DNA of 64,000 nt from Chlorops oryzae. Lineage: Eukaryota > Arthropoda > Insecta > Diptera > Chloropidae. The DNA lies in NCBI GenBank assembly GCA_020466095.1, contig CM035808.1:27116151-27180150 (forward strand), in the 5' to 3' direction. The position numbers and the translations under genes are program-made. The notes beneath the pieces are model-generated. The model made no database searches, was not told the DNA's origin, and saw only the letters and a program-made list of their open reading frames with translations. Shown here one piece after another: positions 11,411 to 23,928 of this stretch; the first letter of the stretch is position 1, and the number at the start of each line of letters is the position of its first letter.

Positions 11411-14400
11411 GCTCTAGGGAAATTCAAGAAAGAAAAACTTAAGGTTTTGAAACGGCCGTTGTAGGTGTAAATGTTGCGGCAAGGCTCACTAAGAATTGCA
11501 TGTGTTTTATTTTTTTGAAAAGAAACTTAAAGCTTCAACCTTGTTTATCAGGATACGTTATAGGAAAATGTTTTCATTGAATGCTTAAGTTGGAAATTGC
11601 AAGCAGATTCTCTCACACATTCGGACCCACAATTTTATATATAAATGCTAGAGAAACAGAGCCCAGCCAACCATATTTGGAGTGCTCCGATAAAGAGTGT
11701 AAAAGTACTCTGACAAATTTTTTTTTTTTGGTTTCCTGAGGGAAGGAGTGTAAAAGAAATCCTCACGGAACTTTTCAAAACAGTGATTGGGGCAAGACCT
11801 CAAGAAAACATCACGTAGGAGTATTTAGCACGACTAAACGAGTCATTTTTTTAAAAGTTTGTTACAAAAATAGTCCAAGCAGGCTTGTGAGGAGTATTCT
11901 AGCAAAAATGAAAGATAAATTATGGGATCCCAAACAGCACACTTTTTCCATGTTAAGCTCCCTACTCTTTCCTCCCGAAAAAACGCTAATTTAGATCTCC
12001 TGTCAGAGCGTTTTAGGAACATTTGCACTCCGGAAAAGAGTCTTTAGGAGCGCCGCGGTTCGCTGGGAAAACATTTAACGTCAATCCCTAAAAGTATGCT
12101 TTTGAATATTTAAAAATATTTTCTATAGTTTTAAGCTTAATTAAGGCTTTAAGAAGATCTACTCAACTCCTAAAAGCCCTGATTGTGATGTGCTTAAATA
12201 GACATTCGTACAAAAATGAATCGATTTCTCGCACTATCAGTGCTGAATTTCAACGGTTTTTGTTGCCTTAATGATTGGGCTTGATTTCCTACATATGTAC
12301 AAGTGCAGCTTTTTATAAACGGAGCCGTAGTCACTCAAGGTTATATGACTTTTTACACTATAGATGAAATGGATATTTGAACTTCAACAAAGCGACCGCA
12401 ATTAGCAAAAAGTGTTAGGTTCGGGAAATCGTTTTCTTTTGTGACGTAAGACCAGAAAAACCGATGAAATTACAACCGAAATTCAGCGCAAATGTGCCCA
12501 ACTATCCGTACCAGGATAACTTTAGTTTCATACAAAAGGACGAGCACAAAAAGTGAATCACTAATTACGTTCGCATTTGAAGATTGTATTTCGAAAAAAA
12601 AATATAAAAAAATTTGGTATTCACATCGACACGCTCGACTAAAAATGTCTCCAACTTGCACGAAGCGTTCTGCTTAAATAGCATAAACCTGCAATTCCAC
12701 GTGGACCTGAGTGCTTGGCTTATTCGTATATTGCCGTTCAATGAGGCGAACGGAATTGCCTTGTGTGCATTATCTCGAAAAGTGTCGACGACAATGTCAT
12801 CGCATGAGCATTAAGTAGAGTGTAACGCTCGAACGGAGGGAAGTGATAGGCTTGATTGCTGTTGTCAATAGCTGGTTTGTTGTGTCTGTCAGGTGAGAGC
12901 GCTCCGACAAAATTAATGCCAAGCAGATGCCTTGCGATATCTACCATACACATTGACTTGGTAGAATTTTTTCTTTTATTTTGTGTGAATGTAAATAGAA
13001 AAAAAAAAATCTTTTTCACTAAATAGAAATTAATTCCGTTTTCTATATAAATCGAATGTGTATGTATGTATATAGATACATGTGTGTGCGTCGCTCACCC
13101 GTTGGCATGGGTGTTTTTGCTTTTCTTCTTTAAAAACGATTTTCGTCGTTCTCATTTGAATACGGATTCTATTTTATTCTTTCTTTCGTAGATTTCTTAG
13201 TGTTTCTGACATGCTTGCGTGCATTGATATCATGCGATGGAATCAAATCGTTTAAGGCGACGGCATCTTCCTTCTGCGAAGGAACGATCTACTTAGGCCA
13301 TTGGTGAAATTGAATTTTAGAATTGAAAACATTTCAATTAAGACATGGCTTCGGGGTATATTTAATATTTTGAATTGATTGATTCGAAACGGAAATTTCA
13401 TCGATCCAAAAGCGAATTCAGGATGTCAAATTATGGATTTCATTTTCCTTTTAATACGATATTACAAATAATTCCAAAGGCATTCATTTCAATTTAATAT
13501 TCAGTGCCAGATGCGCCACTTTTGCTCATTTTCGGTCGGACTATAACAGCCATTCATTTAGTCGATTGAAATAATTGCTCCCTGGCGTTTATTCGCTCAT
13601 TTTTCATCCACGGCAGATTTATGATTACTGTTTCTCGTAATTGGATGCCAAACGATGTTTTCTTTTTTATTTTTATATTTTTTTTTCAAAGTCAACGTAT
13701 CCCTTTGAAGATTCATTTTTTTTTAAATATTTATGAAATTAAAGGCTTATTTCCATTTAAATTAAATTGCTGAAAATTTCCAATCGACAAGCCAAGCACG
13801 TTTTATTGCCATAACAAAGAGACTGTGAGCGCTAGAATCGGCCATTATAATTTTTGGGTGAATTATGATTTTGCTTTTTCTTTTTCGGAAATGAGGTGAA
13901 CATAGAAAGGATTCAAGGCTGATTGCGCGCGAGGGTTCTAAAAGTCTTTTAGCTATCGAAGTATTTCAAAGTATCCATGTTTAAGATGAGGACAAGATTC
14001 TTGAAAATCGACAACGGGCGGGTTGAAACGATTGAAAGTTTTTTCATTGATATTAAGAGGTCTTTAAAAGGACGTGCATTTCTTCAATCACGCCTTAAAT
14101 AAAGCTACGTAAATCGTATTAAGGTTTTAGTTTTTGTTTATAATATTATATTTCGAATTTGCCATGACGTGATTCGAAAAGAAAGTTTCGTGATCTTGTT
14201 CGCGGTCTAACACTAGAAAGACCGAGACGGTCAAATCATATTTCTAGTATAATATATTTCTAAAGCCATTGCATTGAATTTCTTTTTCCTTTTGTCCTTT
14301 TCCTTTTTCATCTGATAGCAACAAATATTAAATTTCACATTAAAACCATTACAACAATCTTTAAAACTCAGACCAAAATATCTCCAGTCTTTTTTTTTTA

Positions 14401-16300
14401 TAAAAAAGGATAGAGGAAAACAAAATTTTTTGAAATTGGCTTAAAAAACATGTTAATATTCGGTTTCCGGCTCAATTTTTCCTGAAAATATGCAAAAATA
14501 TTTTCAAAAATTCCTTTTTAATTTATTCAAAGAAAACTCTTTAAGGATTTCAGGGGTTTCTGTAGTGAGAGAGTTTGAAAATTGATATGCGTGCGTTCAG
14601 AATTCTTCTTGATGATTTTTAAGGCCTACCGGAGGCTTGAATCATTCACGGAGTAGCACAGCTCTTATTTATTAAATTAAATTATTCTTACGTATTATTT
14701 TATATTTTAAAAAAAAGTTTGTTTACTTTAAAACTTACCCAATTGTTTTTTTTTTAAATTTCTTTGCGTGTGGAGTCAGCGATTGTGCATGTATTAAATG
14801 GAGGACGCTCCTTTGGAACTCACAGTTGAAATCGAATCACAATTTTTATTTTCGCCATTATTGTCCTCGCTGTGTTATGTCTTTTCACGAGCCCATCTTC
14901 AGCCCAAGAGCGACGATTCTGCAGAGGAACAGTTGAAAATGGCTGCAGGGATTCTAGCCTTCTATTATTTTCAGAAGGCATTCGTGGCGGCTATTTTACA
15001 CGTCGCTGCGTGGAACCAGCCAATGTACGCAATAAATTGAATTGTGTTTCTAAAAATAAAAGAGAATATTTGAATGGTTTTTAATGAGCAGATAATGGAC
15101 AACAACAATTTTAGAATTATTTTTGAGCTTGCTTCTCAATGCATTCGTAGCGAATCGACAGATTCCTACATTTGTTGCTTTTTTCGTCACTTGTTTGGCG
15201 ACATTTTTGCAACGGAGTGATACCTAAGAATATATAATATTAGAAAAGTGTATTCAAGCGAAGCTTGAGAAAAGAAATCCATATAAGCGACAATTTTTGC
15301 TGACGTACGTTTCGACCTGCCGTCTTGGGGTCTCATCATAGCAATTTTTACGGATTGACTCACTGATAGTCACATTTCGGTTTTCGTATATATAACTACC
15401 TGTGACTGTAATTTATACCCACGAAGTGTAGGATCAACAACGACTGTCCTAAATGAAGATCTTTAACTAAAGCTCTTCTTTCAGAAAGCTGAAAGCTTTG
15501 AAAACACTATTTTTCTTTATTCCTATGGCTTTTGCGGGAGGCTCACCGCTATTATATTTTAATGGGAGAATATTATTTAACATTGAAGAATTTTGAGCCT
15601 CTCCTGAAGAAAGAGATTCAAAGTCAATTTTCAATATTAGATGGGAGACTGGGTTTCAAAGTGGCGCTAGTAAATTGTTCCGATGCAAACACCTCCGTGA
15701 AGAAAAGATATAGAAATATCTGTGAAGAACATCTCTAATCGTCAAACTATCGCGTTATTTTATTAGATATTTTAGTGACGATGTGACTACGTGCAAGAGC
15801 AAGAATTGATTAGTGGAACTTACCTTTTCGGTATACCATTTCAACTAATATTCTGACGTGAGGGCCTTTCTTTTATCACTAAAAACTGCTTTGGTTCTTG
15901 TGCTTTGATTAATTGTTTAATATTGATATAGGTTTTCTGGCATCTATTCTGATATACATATTTGCAGGTAAAGGCCAGTATCGAGCAAGCATGAACTGCC
16001 AAACTCAAAAATAGGCACGATGTAAGCTTGCTATATGGGTTTTCGTTCTAACTAAGCGAACCTATATTCAGGACGAGCTAAGTCAGTGTTGTGAAAATGA
16101 CATCAGACAGGAACAACTGATCTCAACGTTGAAATAACCAGGCCTTTTGTATTCTGTATTAAAAAGAGCTCCATACGATTCAATTAGCTAATTTACAAAG
16201 TTTACTGAAATCCCTTTTAAATTTACACTCAGCTAAAATGAGTATTTTTAAAGCTAGAAACGCATTTTGAGGAAATTACTGTCGCGAAAGATCGAGACAA
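11411..16300. other. Intergenic, no supported gene
   Basis: Nearly 5 kb with only short open frames (for example near 14798-15040 and 15532-15738). None has splice context, domain signature or composition that would support a gene. Scattered A/T homopolymers occur. Confidence 0.45.
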
Positions 16301-16307
16301 ATACCTA

Positions 16308-16551
16308 GGTAGGTAGGTTGAAGTGGCTGCCACTTAGGCCGTTAATCGGCCCATTGTAATACCAAGGAGGTTTTCTTGTGTTTGTGTGGGTGTATGTCTT
16401 TTTATGTAGTGTGCCCCTAACATGCGATTTTTGAAAAACCAGTGCTAGGCTTGGAACATTACACTCCGTTTCGCCTGTGCGGGGAATTGAACCTCGGACC
16501 CTGGGATCAAGAGCATAGCACGCATCCCCTACTCTATCCCAGAGCCACCAG
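16308..16551 (-). mobile_element. tRNA-derived SINE
   Basis: Read on the minus strand, it starts with a tRNA-like head: an A-box-like stretch around TGGCTCTGGGATAGAGTAGG and a B-box GGTTCAATTCC. A body follows, then a tail containing GGTATTACAATGGGCC and CCTAAGTGGCAG, ending in CCTA-type repeats. The 7-bp direct repeat ATACCTA lies at 16301-16307 and 16552-16558, consistent with target-primed reverse transcription. The tail motif is shared with the SINEs at about 19375, 36695 and 56955. Confidence 0.75.
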
Positions 16552-16558
16552 ATACCTA

Positions 16559-18809
16559 CTAATTTAGACTTTTTCATATCCGTAATCGTAGTACCTAATG
16601 TCATATGAAATATTTCTCATCTTTATAAGTCGGTTTCAAAAAGTCTATCATATTATTGTTTTTGCTGTTGTTGGTACCAAAGCAGTGGATATTATGTTGC
16701 TCAAGTAAACGTGGAAAGCACTTAAAATATTGATAAACACCACCGGCAAATTTCAGAACAACCCTGCGTATGGGTATGTTTTATTCATCGCTCATACGCA
16801 GAGATGGTGTAAAACCATAATTACCCATCGTTCGACGAAAGTGCCGAAATTCAAAGGTTCCTAGCAGCAAACGTTTAAATGAAAGGCAGACATCGTGTTC
16901 TCCTTTAAAAATACTATCAGAGTTCGCTCCTTTTCAGCATAAATACTCTATTTAATAGATTTAAAAATAAAAATAAAAATAAATTAAAAGCCCTTGCACG
17001 TGCATCGAATTAGAACTTGGATAGCATGGAATAAAAAATGTGCCTTCTTGCCATTATCTTTGGGGCATATTGGCCATTGCCGATTGTCGAGTGGCGATTG
17101 GCGACTGAATGAATTAGGTACTCAAACGGAAATAATATCTTCATTTACTTTGCGTGACTACAGGGTGGTTGTTCGGGCTTTTGTTGTTTCTTTTTGTACG
17201 TTCAACACGCTTTGTTGTTGTGTGGAATTTTTTTTTGTCCGATTTCGTGGAATTTGAAATTCAACAATTCGAAATCTAATTTCATGTTTTCAAGAAGAGA
17301 AGCCGAAACTTCGAACCACTTAAAACGATTCCCATGCTTAGCTGTTTCCATCGTGCCGTGGCTTGGTCGTCGGTGGTTGAACAAATTGGTTAAAGGAATG
17401 AAGCAAATAATGAAGTTGTTCCGTTGTTCAAACGGATTTCTCAGGAGGCAAAAGCCAGTGTTGCTGCTTGCGTATCCATTTGGACGATCTAATGGATTTG
17501 TCATCGCCATTAAGCGTTTTGTGTAAAACTTTGACGGAGAAAATGTTGGAAACTTTAAGTTATTCAAACTGGTTTCGAAATCAACTCAGATTAACTTTCA
17601 AAATAGAAGCTCAATTTGGTTGATGCGATTGCAATTCCATGTTTTATTGTATGAAGTGATAAAGAGCAGAAAGGCATAAATTTCTATTCACTTGGACTTG
17701 TTTTCCTGCCACACTTGAGTCAAGCACGTTGCGATGCCATCAATTGCGACGGCTGAGTTTCTTGATTGTAATTATTTTAATTATAACCTAAATTTTTGAT
17801 TAATTTTGAAGTGCGTTCTGCGAGCTGTGGCTTCTTCAACTCCAATCCAATTGTTGATTTCGCAGTTCATGGCTAAAAGCAAAAACGTCGAGGACTTAAA
17901 ATTACATACATTACAAATACATTTTTGATAGAAAAATACATTTGGACAATTTTTTTTTACACATTTCAGTCGGTTTTGCTTTCTAAATGGAGATCCAAAA
18001 ACAAAACCCCCCAAAAAAAACAAACAAAAAAATCCATTAAAGATAAAAAGAAGAATCTTTCGAACTGTAAGCTCGGAGTCAAGGCAGCAGATCGTCAGGC
18101 TTATGCGACGGCAAAAATAATAAACGTAATTCGTAGAAAAATTATTTCGTAAACTTTCTTTATTCACGAAAATCTTCTATAAGTCTAATCGATATGTAAA
18201 AGTTTTTATGCCAAAAGCGTTGAATGAACATTTGCTTTAATACTTATGGTCAGAACGCGTTTGTTGTTTGACTTGGAAACTTTGTTCGAGTGCGCTCTAT
18301 CGTATCGCAGGCTGCAGGCGATTTGCGAGAAATTATTGAACGCAAAATTCCGGCTTAGCTTCTAAGCGGCCCGTAATTGAAGCAATGTGCAGCATTCCTT
18401 CTCGGAGATGGTAGATTGAGTGTCAAAATAATTTTATTGTTAATTAAAACTTTTTGAAATTTTAATAATGGATTCAAGTTATTGTCCTACTAAGAATTGT
18501 TATTGCAGTAGTGGTCCCATGTGGGCCACCAGCCGAATTTCATCATTGGTCTCATTTTATTCCGAAGAAACGTGGATTTCTTTCGTTATTAAATATGAGA
18601 ATTCAAGAAATTTCAATTATTTAAGCTCTGCAGCTGGAATTATATTAATTAGAAATCATTTAGTTACAGAAGGACTTACGTAGGTGCATACAAAAACCCT
18701 TTCTCTATTAAAAAAATAATTGTTTTGCACACAATTCAAGCTTAAGCGGCGGACTTGACAATAACCTGTTCGCTGGGAATCGATGCATCTTAATGTGAGT
18801 TACTCAATA
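16559..18809. other. Intergenic, no supported gene
   Basis: AT-rich DNA. The overlapping frames at 17194-17567 lie on both strands in the same place and show no domain or splice signals, so I do not call them. Confidence 0.45.
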
Positions 18810-18811
18810 TA

Positions 18812-18913
18812 CAGTCAAACTTCCATAAGTCGAACTTGTTGTACATCTCGAAGTCTCTTTAACTCGAAATATTTCTTCGGATAATAGTGCTTCGAGTTAG
18901 GGAAGTTTGACTG
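18812..18913. mobile_element. pogo/Tc1-like MITE
   Basis: A 102-bp element with ends CAGTCAAACTTCC and, inverted, CAGTCAAACTTCC, flanked by TA on both sides (18810-18811 and 18914-18915). Subterminal TAAGTCGAA and TTCGAGTTA also pair. The CAGT-type end and TA duplication fit pogo-like MITEs of insects. Confidence 0.75.
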
Positions 18914-19374
18914 TAAGCGAATGTGATAAGTTTCGAAGGACTCAATGGCACAAACTTTCTGCAGTATAAAATATCCTCTTTGAATTTCTTAAGTCCTTAT
19001 TAGAAGGAAATTGCATCTTGTGATCCAATAAGTGCAGAATGGAATGGAATTGCTGCATGAAGTAATAAGAATATTGAAACCTAGATAAATTGACTCGTCG
19101 CTTTATTTTTGTTGTTGTGTCTCTCACTTGAAGCAAGGTTTGTTGTTGGGAAAATTTTTGGACACTATCAATTTCCTTTGAGACCTTAAACGTAAAACGA
19201 ACGCACATCAATAATTGTGTTGCGAAGCGAAAACTTACTTAATCTTGTGCAATGTCCTTGAAAAAATCCGATGGGATTTCCCTTCGAAGAACTTTGATCA
19301 GAAATGTTTCATTGATTTCGGATATGAGACTTTTTTAAATAAGGATTTCGGCAGCAGTTATACACTGTAACAAG

Positions 19375-19542
19375 TTGACACACCTAGGACTGACATGGGC
19401 CCTTTGTGATACCAAGAAAAATTGAAAAGCAAAGAGAAAAGCAGAAAAACTGCACAATATCCACGAGCTCAGCTGGGAGTCGAGCCTCCGAGCCTCTCGC
19501 TTCGTAAATTAGCAGCTCAGCCAACTACGGCACAGAGGTCGA
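19375..19542 (-). mobile_element. tRNA-derived SINE
   Basis: On the minus strand there is an A-box-like TGCCGTAGTTGGCTGAG, then GAAGCGAGAGGCT and a B-box-like GGCTCGACTCCC. The body ends in GGTATCACAAAGGGCCCATG. The head and tail match the plus-strand copy at 56955-57125 and the minus-strand copy at 36695-36882. The exact ends are uncertain because no target duplication was found. Confidence 0.7.
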
Positions 19543-20621
19543 CAACTAATCGTTACTAAAATTGAACTTTTTAGTATTAAATTTGAATTTCAATACTACA
19601 AAGTTTTATTTTAATACTAAATCGTAGCGTTAAAAATTAATGGAAAAAAACGGCGAATAAAATTGAAAAATGGTGATTAATCTTGAGATAAATCGATTCA
19701 ATCTCATTTGAAATTAATTGATTTAATCTTTTAAATCAAGGGGAAATTCTTAAATGGCTCTGCTATTGCTAGTTTCTATTGACCTTTTTTTCGCACAGCT
19801 CCTTTCAGAGTTCATGAAAAACGTCCTCAGTGTTTAAAAAAGAAAGAAATATTTCTTTAGAAATGAAATTCAATTAATTTTATCTCCATTGAATGAAATT
19901 GGCTTGCCAGATACAGAAGACACTAAAGAAATTGATTCACACACATTTCACGAAGCCAATCTAAATTGTATTAGCCAAAGGATTCTTTATGCCGCGGAAA
20001 ATTGAAATTGTGTTGCCAGATAAATTTTCTTGCAAAGCGTGAATTTTTTAAAGTTTGCGCATAAATAAGAAACAATTTTTAATCGATTTTTGTTGGCGGT
20101 AAAATCCAGCCCCTTTTACAAACCGTATTCATAATCCTTAAAAGAATCTTTAGATCTCTATTGATTCTTCCTCTATTTTATTTTTTTTGGCGTCCTTGTT
20201 TTTCTCCACAATCTAAAGTTGACTCTCCGAAAGTCACATCAAGAGTGGGCCTTACGTTTTTAATATAACAAATAATGTACACATATGTTTACAACAGGGT
20301 TGCCATATGATATTTTTGTTCGATGTTTTGAAAAACGCTGGAATTTATTATGAGAGAAATAGATTTCGGTATGACATTAAAAAAAGAAATTGTTTTATCT
20401 TCCAATATTTATGACCAAGAAACGAAAGGAAAATGTCCTAAGTATTCGTAAAAATGTCAGCTTTTTATGTACCGGTGGGACATTCCAATTTGAGGCCCAA
20501 AAAGATAACATCTGGCAACGTTAAACTGAAATGGTTGAAATATTTACCTCAGCTATGCTAGTATCAGCTTTTCTTTGAGTTTTTATAACACATTTTCAAA
20601 TAAACATGATCGACCTTTCAC
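19543..20621. other. Intergenic, possible faint hAT-like ends
   Basis: There is no gene. A weak pair of inverted ends, CAGGGTTGCCATATGAT near 20295 and TCTGGCAACGTT near 20513, resembles hAT termini, but no target duplication accompanies it. Confidence 0.3.
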
Positions 20622-20629
20622 ACTGTATA

Positions 20630-20859
20630 CAAGGCGTATTTAACAAGGTGGTGGCAGTAGGAACTGCTCTTCTTCTTCCCTTTTTTCAACTCGGAACTGT
20701 CAAAATTTTGTATTGAATTTCGTACGCTTACATTTTTCAACGAAATTAAAAATGCTTATATTGGAACAAAATTCAAACAAGCGTGAACTGATTTTGACAT
20801 TTCCGAGTTTTTTTACATTGTTGTTGTACTACTGCCACCACCTTGTTAAATACGCCTTG
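20630..20859. mobile_element. hAT-type MITE, 8-bp TSD ACTGTATA
   Basis: A 230-bp element with nearly perfect terminal inverted repeats of about 30 bp, beginning CAAGGCGTATTTAACAAGGT and ending with the inverted copy. The 8-bp direct repeat ACTGTATA flanks it at 20622-20629 and 20860-20867. The inner region has no coding capacity. The length and duplication assign it to the hAT superfamily. Confidence 0.88.
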
Positions 20860-21025
20860 ACTGTATATTTATAGGACATAAATTTGTGGCATAAAATTTC
20901 TAGTTGGCTATGTTCCAGTCTCAGTGTCAATATCAGCAGTCTACAATTTTGATTTTCGATGTTATTTAGAAGTTTGAAGGGTAGAACTGCTTAATAAACT
21001 ATGAGATTTGAAACTTATTTTAAAG

Positions 21026-21203
21026 GTGCTTCCCCACATGGCAAGTAAAGCGCTTTTAACAAGTACTTTACTTCCACCTCCCATGTGTGTTTGATCAAAA
21101 AGCATTTTCAGCAAGCAAAATTGTTCTTCATAAAAAGTTTTTGAGCAAGAAAACTAGATTCTTCTGGAAGTAAAAGCGCTTTACTTGCCATGTGGGGAAG
21201 CAC
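21026..21203. mobile_element. MITE with 33-bp terminal inverted repeats
   Basis: The left end GTGCTTCCCCACATGGCAAG, continuing to about 33 bp, is matched exactly in inverted form at the right end. TTAA occurs just outside both ends (21020-21023 and 21205-21208), but not at quite the same distance, so the target duplication is not certain. There is no coding capacity. Confidence 0.75.
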
Positions 21204-21498
21204 ATTAAAACACATTAAAATGCTTTTGGGGGCTTTGTTGTCAAGCGCGATTCCTCAGCTTCAACGTTACACCACAAAATTAGAAGTAATGTCCTGCTAT
21301 AACTCCAAATGGAAAAACCAAAAAAAAAAAAAAAACAAAACAAAACTTGATTTAACCACCACCGTTGATTATTTATTTTTGATCAAAAACACGAATAATC
21401 AATATCGCATAAATAATTTCATAAACATTTATGTATGTTCATGAAAGGCTTCAAAATCGACAGCGCTTCCATTGGAAGTAGTCTGATCGAATAGGCGA

Positions 21499-22232
21499 TT
21501 ATTTTGCATCGTTTTCTACCTTGATGAGTATTTCCACAAAATAACTTACTTTACCCGAGCCAATAAAGTGAATTTTATAGAAACCATCACTCATATGTTG
21601 TGGTAGGCCTTCATTGGAGACCACGCAAGAGTTCAATGTGTACGTTTTCTTCTCCAAAGGTGGTTGAAATTTGTCCTCAAAATATGGAAGATCCGAGCAT
21701 TTCGATAAACTCGTCATGAGCAAGTCCTTGTAGAATGTATTCAAGAAGTCATATATATGTTGGCTTGCCACAGTAAACGGTGTTGTTTTGTATTCCGAGC
21801 TTCCGGTTGCGCTACGATAGACAATAGCCTCAACCTGATTTTCGTTTGGTTGTTTTTTTTTTTTTTAAATATCAAAAAGGACATACATAGTACAAGGATC
21901 GTTTTAGTATAGCCAACAAATTTTCATACCATTGTATCGTCCCCCACTTCCACATCGACATTCTGCATAATAGTGCCCGACATACCATATTTTCCTCGCG
22001 AAATTCGTTCCAAATCGCAATCGATTTTTACCAGATTTTCATCAGAGCTATTGTACCAAACCGAAATCATTTCAAACTGCCAGGTTTGCTGGTTGATAAC
22101 AATTCTTTAAGATTAACTTCGGTGAAAATAAATTTTTATTTTCGTACTCACAGAGATCGACGGCACGTTTCCATATGAAGAGCAATACGCCAGAAAGCAT
22201 AAAACAAGCAAAATATTCACGAAATGAAACAT
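21499..22232 (-). CDS. Secreted CheA/CheB-like (DUF1091-type) protein, paralogue A
   Basis: This is a spliced gene with coding exons 22232-22152, 22088-21930 and 21834-21499, introns 63 and 95 bp, all phase 0 with GT/AG ends. The predicted protein has 191 residues. Residues 1 to about 20 (MFHFVNILLVLCFLAYCSS) form a clear signal peptide, so it should be secreted. The mature part carries QTWQFEMIS, LERISRGKYGMSGT, DVEVGDDT, YRSATGSS, LNTFYKDLL and CSDLPYFEDKF. This layout resembles dipteran CheA/CheB chemosensory proteins of the GM2-activator-like fold, which are expressed with taste or pheromone organs; I assign the family from memory of its motifs. The intron near 21855 holds a T-rich tract. 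It shares intron positions with the gene at 27179-28037. Start chosen because it gives the signal peptide in phase with exon 2. Confidence 0.85.
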
Positions 22233-22292
22233 TTTGTAGCAACTTAGCTTTAGCCGAGAACAGATTGAAGCGCACCGACATTTCGGAGTTTT

Positions 22293-22300
22293 TATTTATA
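22293..22300 (-). promoter_or_regulatory. TATA box of paralogue A
   Basis: TATAAATA on the minus strand, about 60-70 bp before the start codon at 22232. This is a position that would allow a short 5' leader. The paralogue at 27179-28037 has a TATA box at a comparable distance. Confidence 0.6.
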
Positions 22301-22616
22301 GCATCATGTTTCGTTTCGTTTCGTTTCATTTAGTTTTATTTCGTTATGTTTTATTGGCAGCTCGCATGTCATAGGATTATTGGATTAAGAGATAGAGGGA
22401 AACTCAAGTAAGGTGCATTGTTGGACTGGTAAATGCAATGATAAGACCGTTCGGAAGTGGAGATTGCGTGTCTTACACATAAATTAAAAATCATTTTACC
22501 GATTCTAAATTAATAAAGAACGTGTTTTAGATTTGAGTTACTGAATTTGTTGAACACTTTAGGAAACGCTAATACATTTTTCAACCCTACAAACTCTTTC
22601 GTTTGTTCCCTTATAT

Positions 22617-23656
22617 GGCATTCAGACGGCATCGAATCCGGGGTATTGTGCACTTGAGGATATTCAGCCGATATCAGTCGAAATCCAGGGATTTTCCCAT
22701 ACAAATGAATGTCAAACGAAATCCGCTCAGAAATTGGATTTCAACGAAATCCAAGAAAATCCGTACAAACTGAATGCACACTCTGTGTTTTTCGATATGT
22801 ATCGAAGAAATGCTGCAACACTACAGTCAAATTTTGAAAAAACAAAGTAAACAAATAAGCAATGCTGCCACACGCAAACGAAAAATTCCCTACAAACTAC
22901 AAAAAAATCCCCACAATTCTTTAGCGTTTTTCCCTACCACAAATATCTTTATATTTTTTTTAAATAATATGCCTCTTGCATACAAAAATTTTTGAGTAGC
23001 CAGAATATGGTAGGCTAATCATTTGAGAATCTTTCAGGGTAGTCTGGAACTCCGAATCGCACTAAAGTCATTTAAAATTTTGCTTTTTGTTTCTTTTTCA
23101 CAAATAAAAGTTTCTTTCAAAAATTAAGTTTTTTGTTGTGGTTCAAGAAAACTGATTTCATTAAAAATATGAATAGGCCTTATCTTGTAGCGGTAAATAA
23201 AACAGTTTTCAATTTATTCAAAAAAGCCTATACAAATACTATTTGAATTTTCAAATTTGTAGACTATCGACGCTTAACGATAGCTTCGACCGATTTTTTA
23301 TTCACATAAACACAGGTTGGCATAGTATTTATTTAGTCTCTTAATTTTATGATTAAATATAAAACTAAATTTATACAAAATTTATTAAATATTTTGGATA
23401 CATCACATATTCCGTACATTGGCCGATATTTAAGATATCTGTTCTTTTTTCCCTAAAAGCCATTTTTTGTTAAAAAAAATTCCTTTAAAAATTTTAAGGA
23501 AATTTCCCTACAATTGGCAGCACTACAAACAGATGAATGGTTGTCAAACCAAATCCTCTCAATGGCGATATTGCCGTGTGAACGCTTGGATTTCGATATG
23601 GATTTCACGAAATCCAAGTGCCGAAATCCCGGGATTTCGATGCTCGTCTGAATGGC
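22617..23656. mobile_element. TIR element with GGATTTCG-rich arms
   Basis: The ends are inverted copies: GGCATTCAGACGGCATCGAA at the left and, inverted, GCCATTCAGACGAGCATCGA at the right. Both arms contain repeated GAAATCC/GGATTTCG (about 22680-22765 and 23575-23645). The centre is AT-rich with no significant frame. ATAT borders both ends, but I cannot define a clean duplication. It is probably a non-autonomous DNA transposon. Confidence 0.65.
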
Positions 23657-23928
23657 ATATTAGAATCATACAAATTTAACGGGGTAAGAATGGTGCACTG
23701 AAATAATTCATTGATTGTTTAATCTGAATTTCTTAGCGTAATTCAATCCTAAATGCCGCAGGAAGGTAAGAATCTACACCTATATCCAATTACCCGTATG
23801 TGTAGCTTTCAGGTGGAAAACTTGTTCCTTCTCCTTTGATTAGTGGTCATGATTTGGAATTCTGATTCTAATACATATCTCGGTATGCGTCCTCTCTGTG
23901 AGAACTGCAAATTTTGCAATGTTTAAAA

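Noticed and set aside
19925..20050. Similarity to 59405-59520 (GTGTTGCCAGAT plus AAATTTTCTT)
   Set aside because: Only one short word is shared; too little to call a repeat family.
20295..20523. Weak hAT-like inverted ends GGTTGCCATATGA and TCTGGCAACGTT
   Set aside because: No 8-bp duplication and imperfect ends; kept only as a note in the intergenic entry.
22072..22329. 85-codon minus-strand frame overlapping exon 1 of paralogue A
   Set aside because: It is a different frame that reads through the intron; the spliced frame starting at 22232 gives the signal peptide and joins exon 2 in phase.
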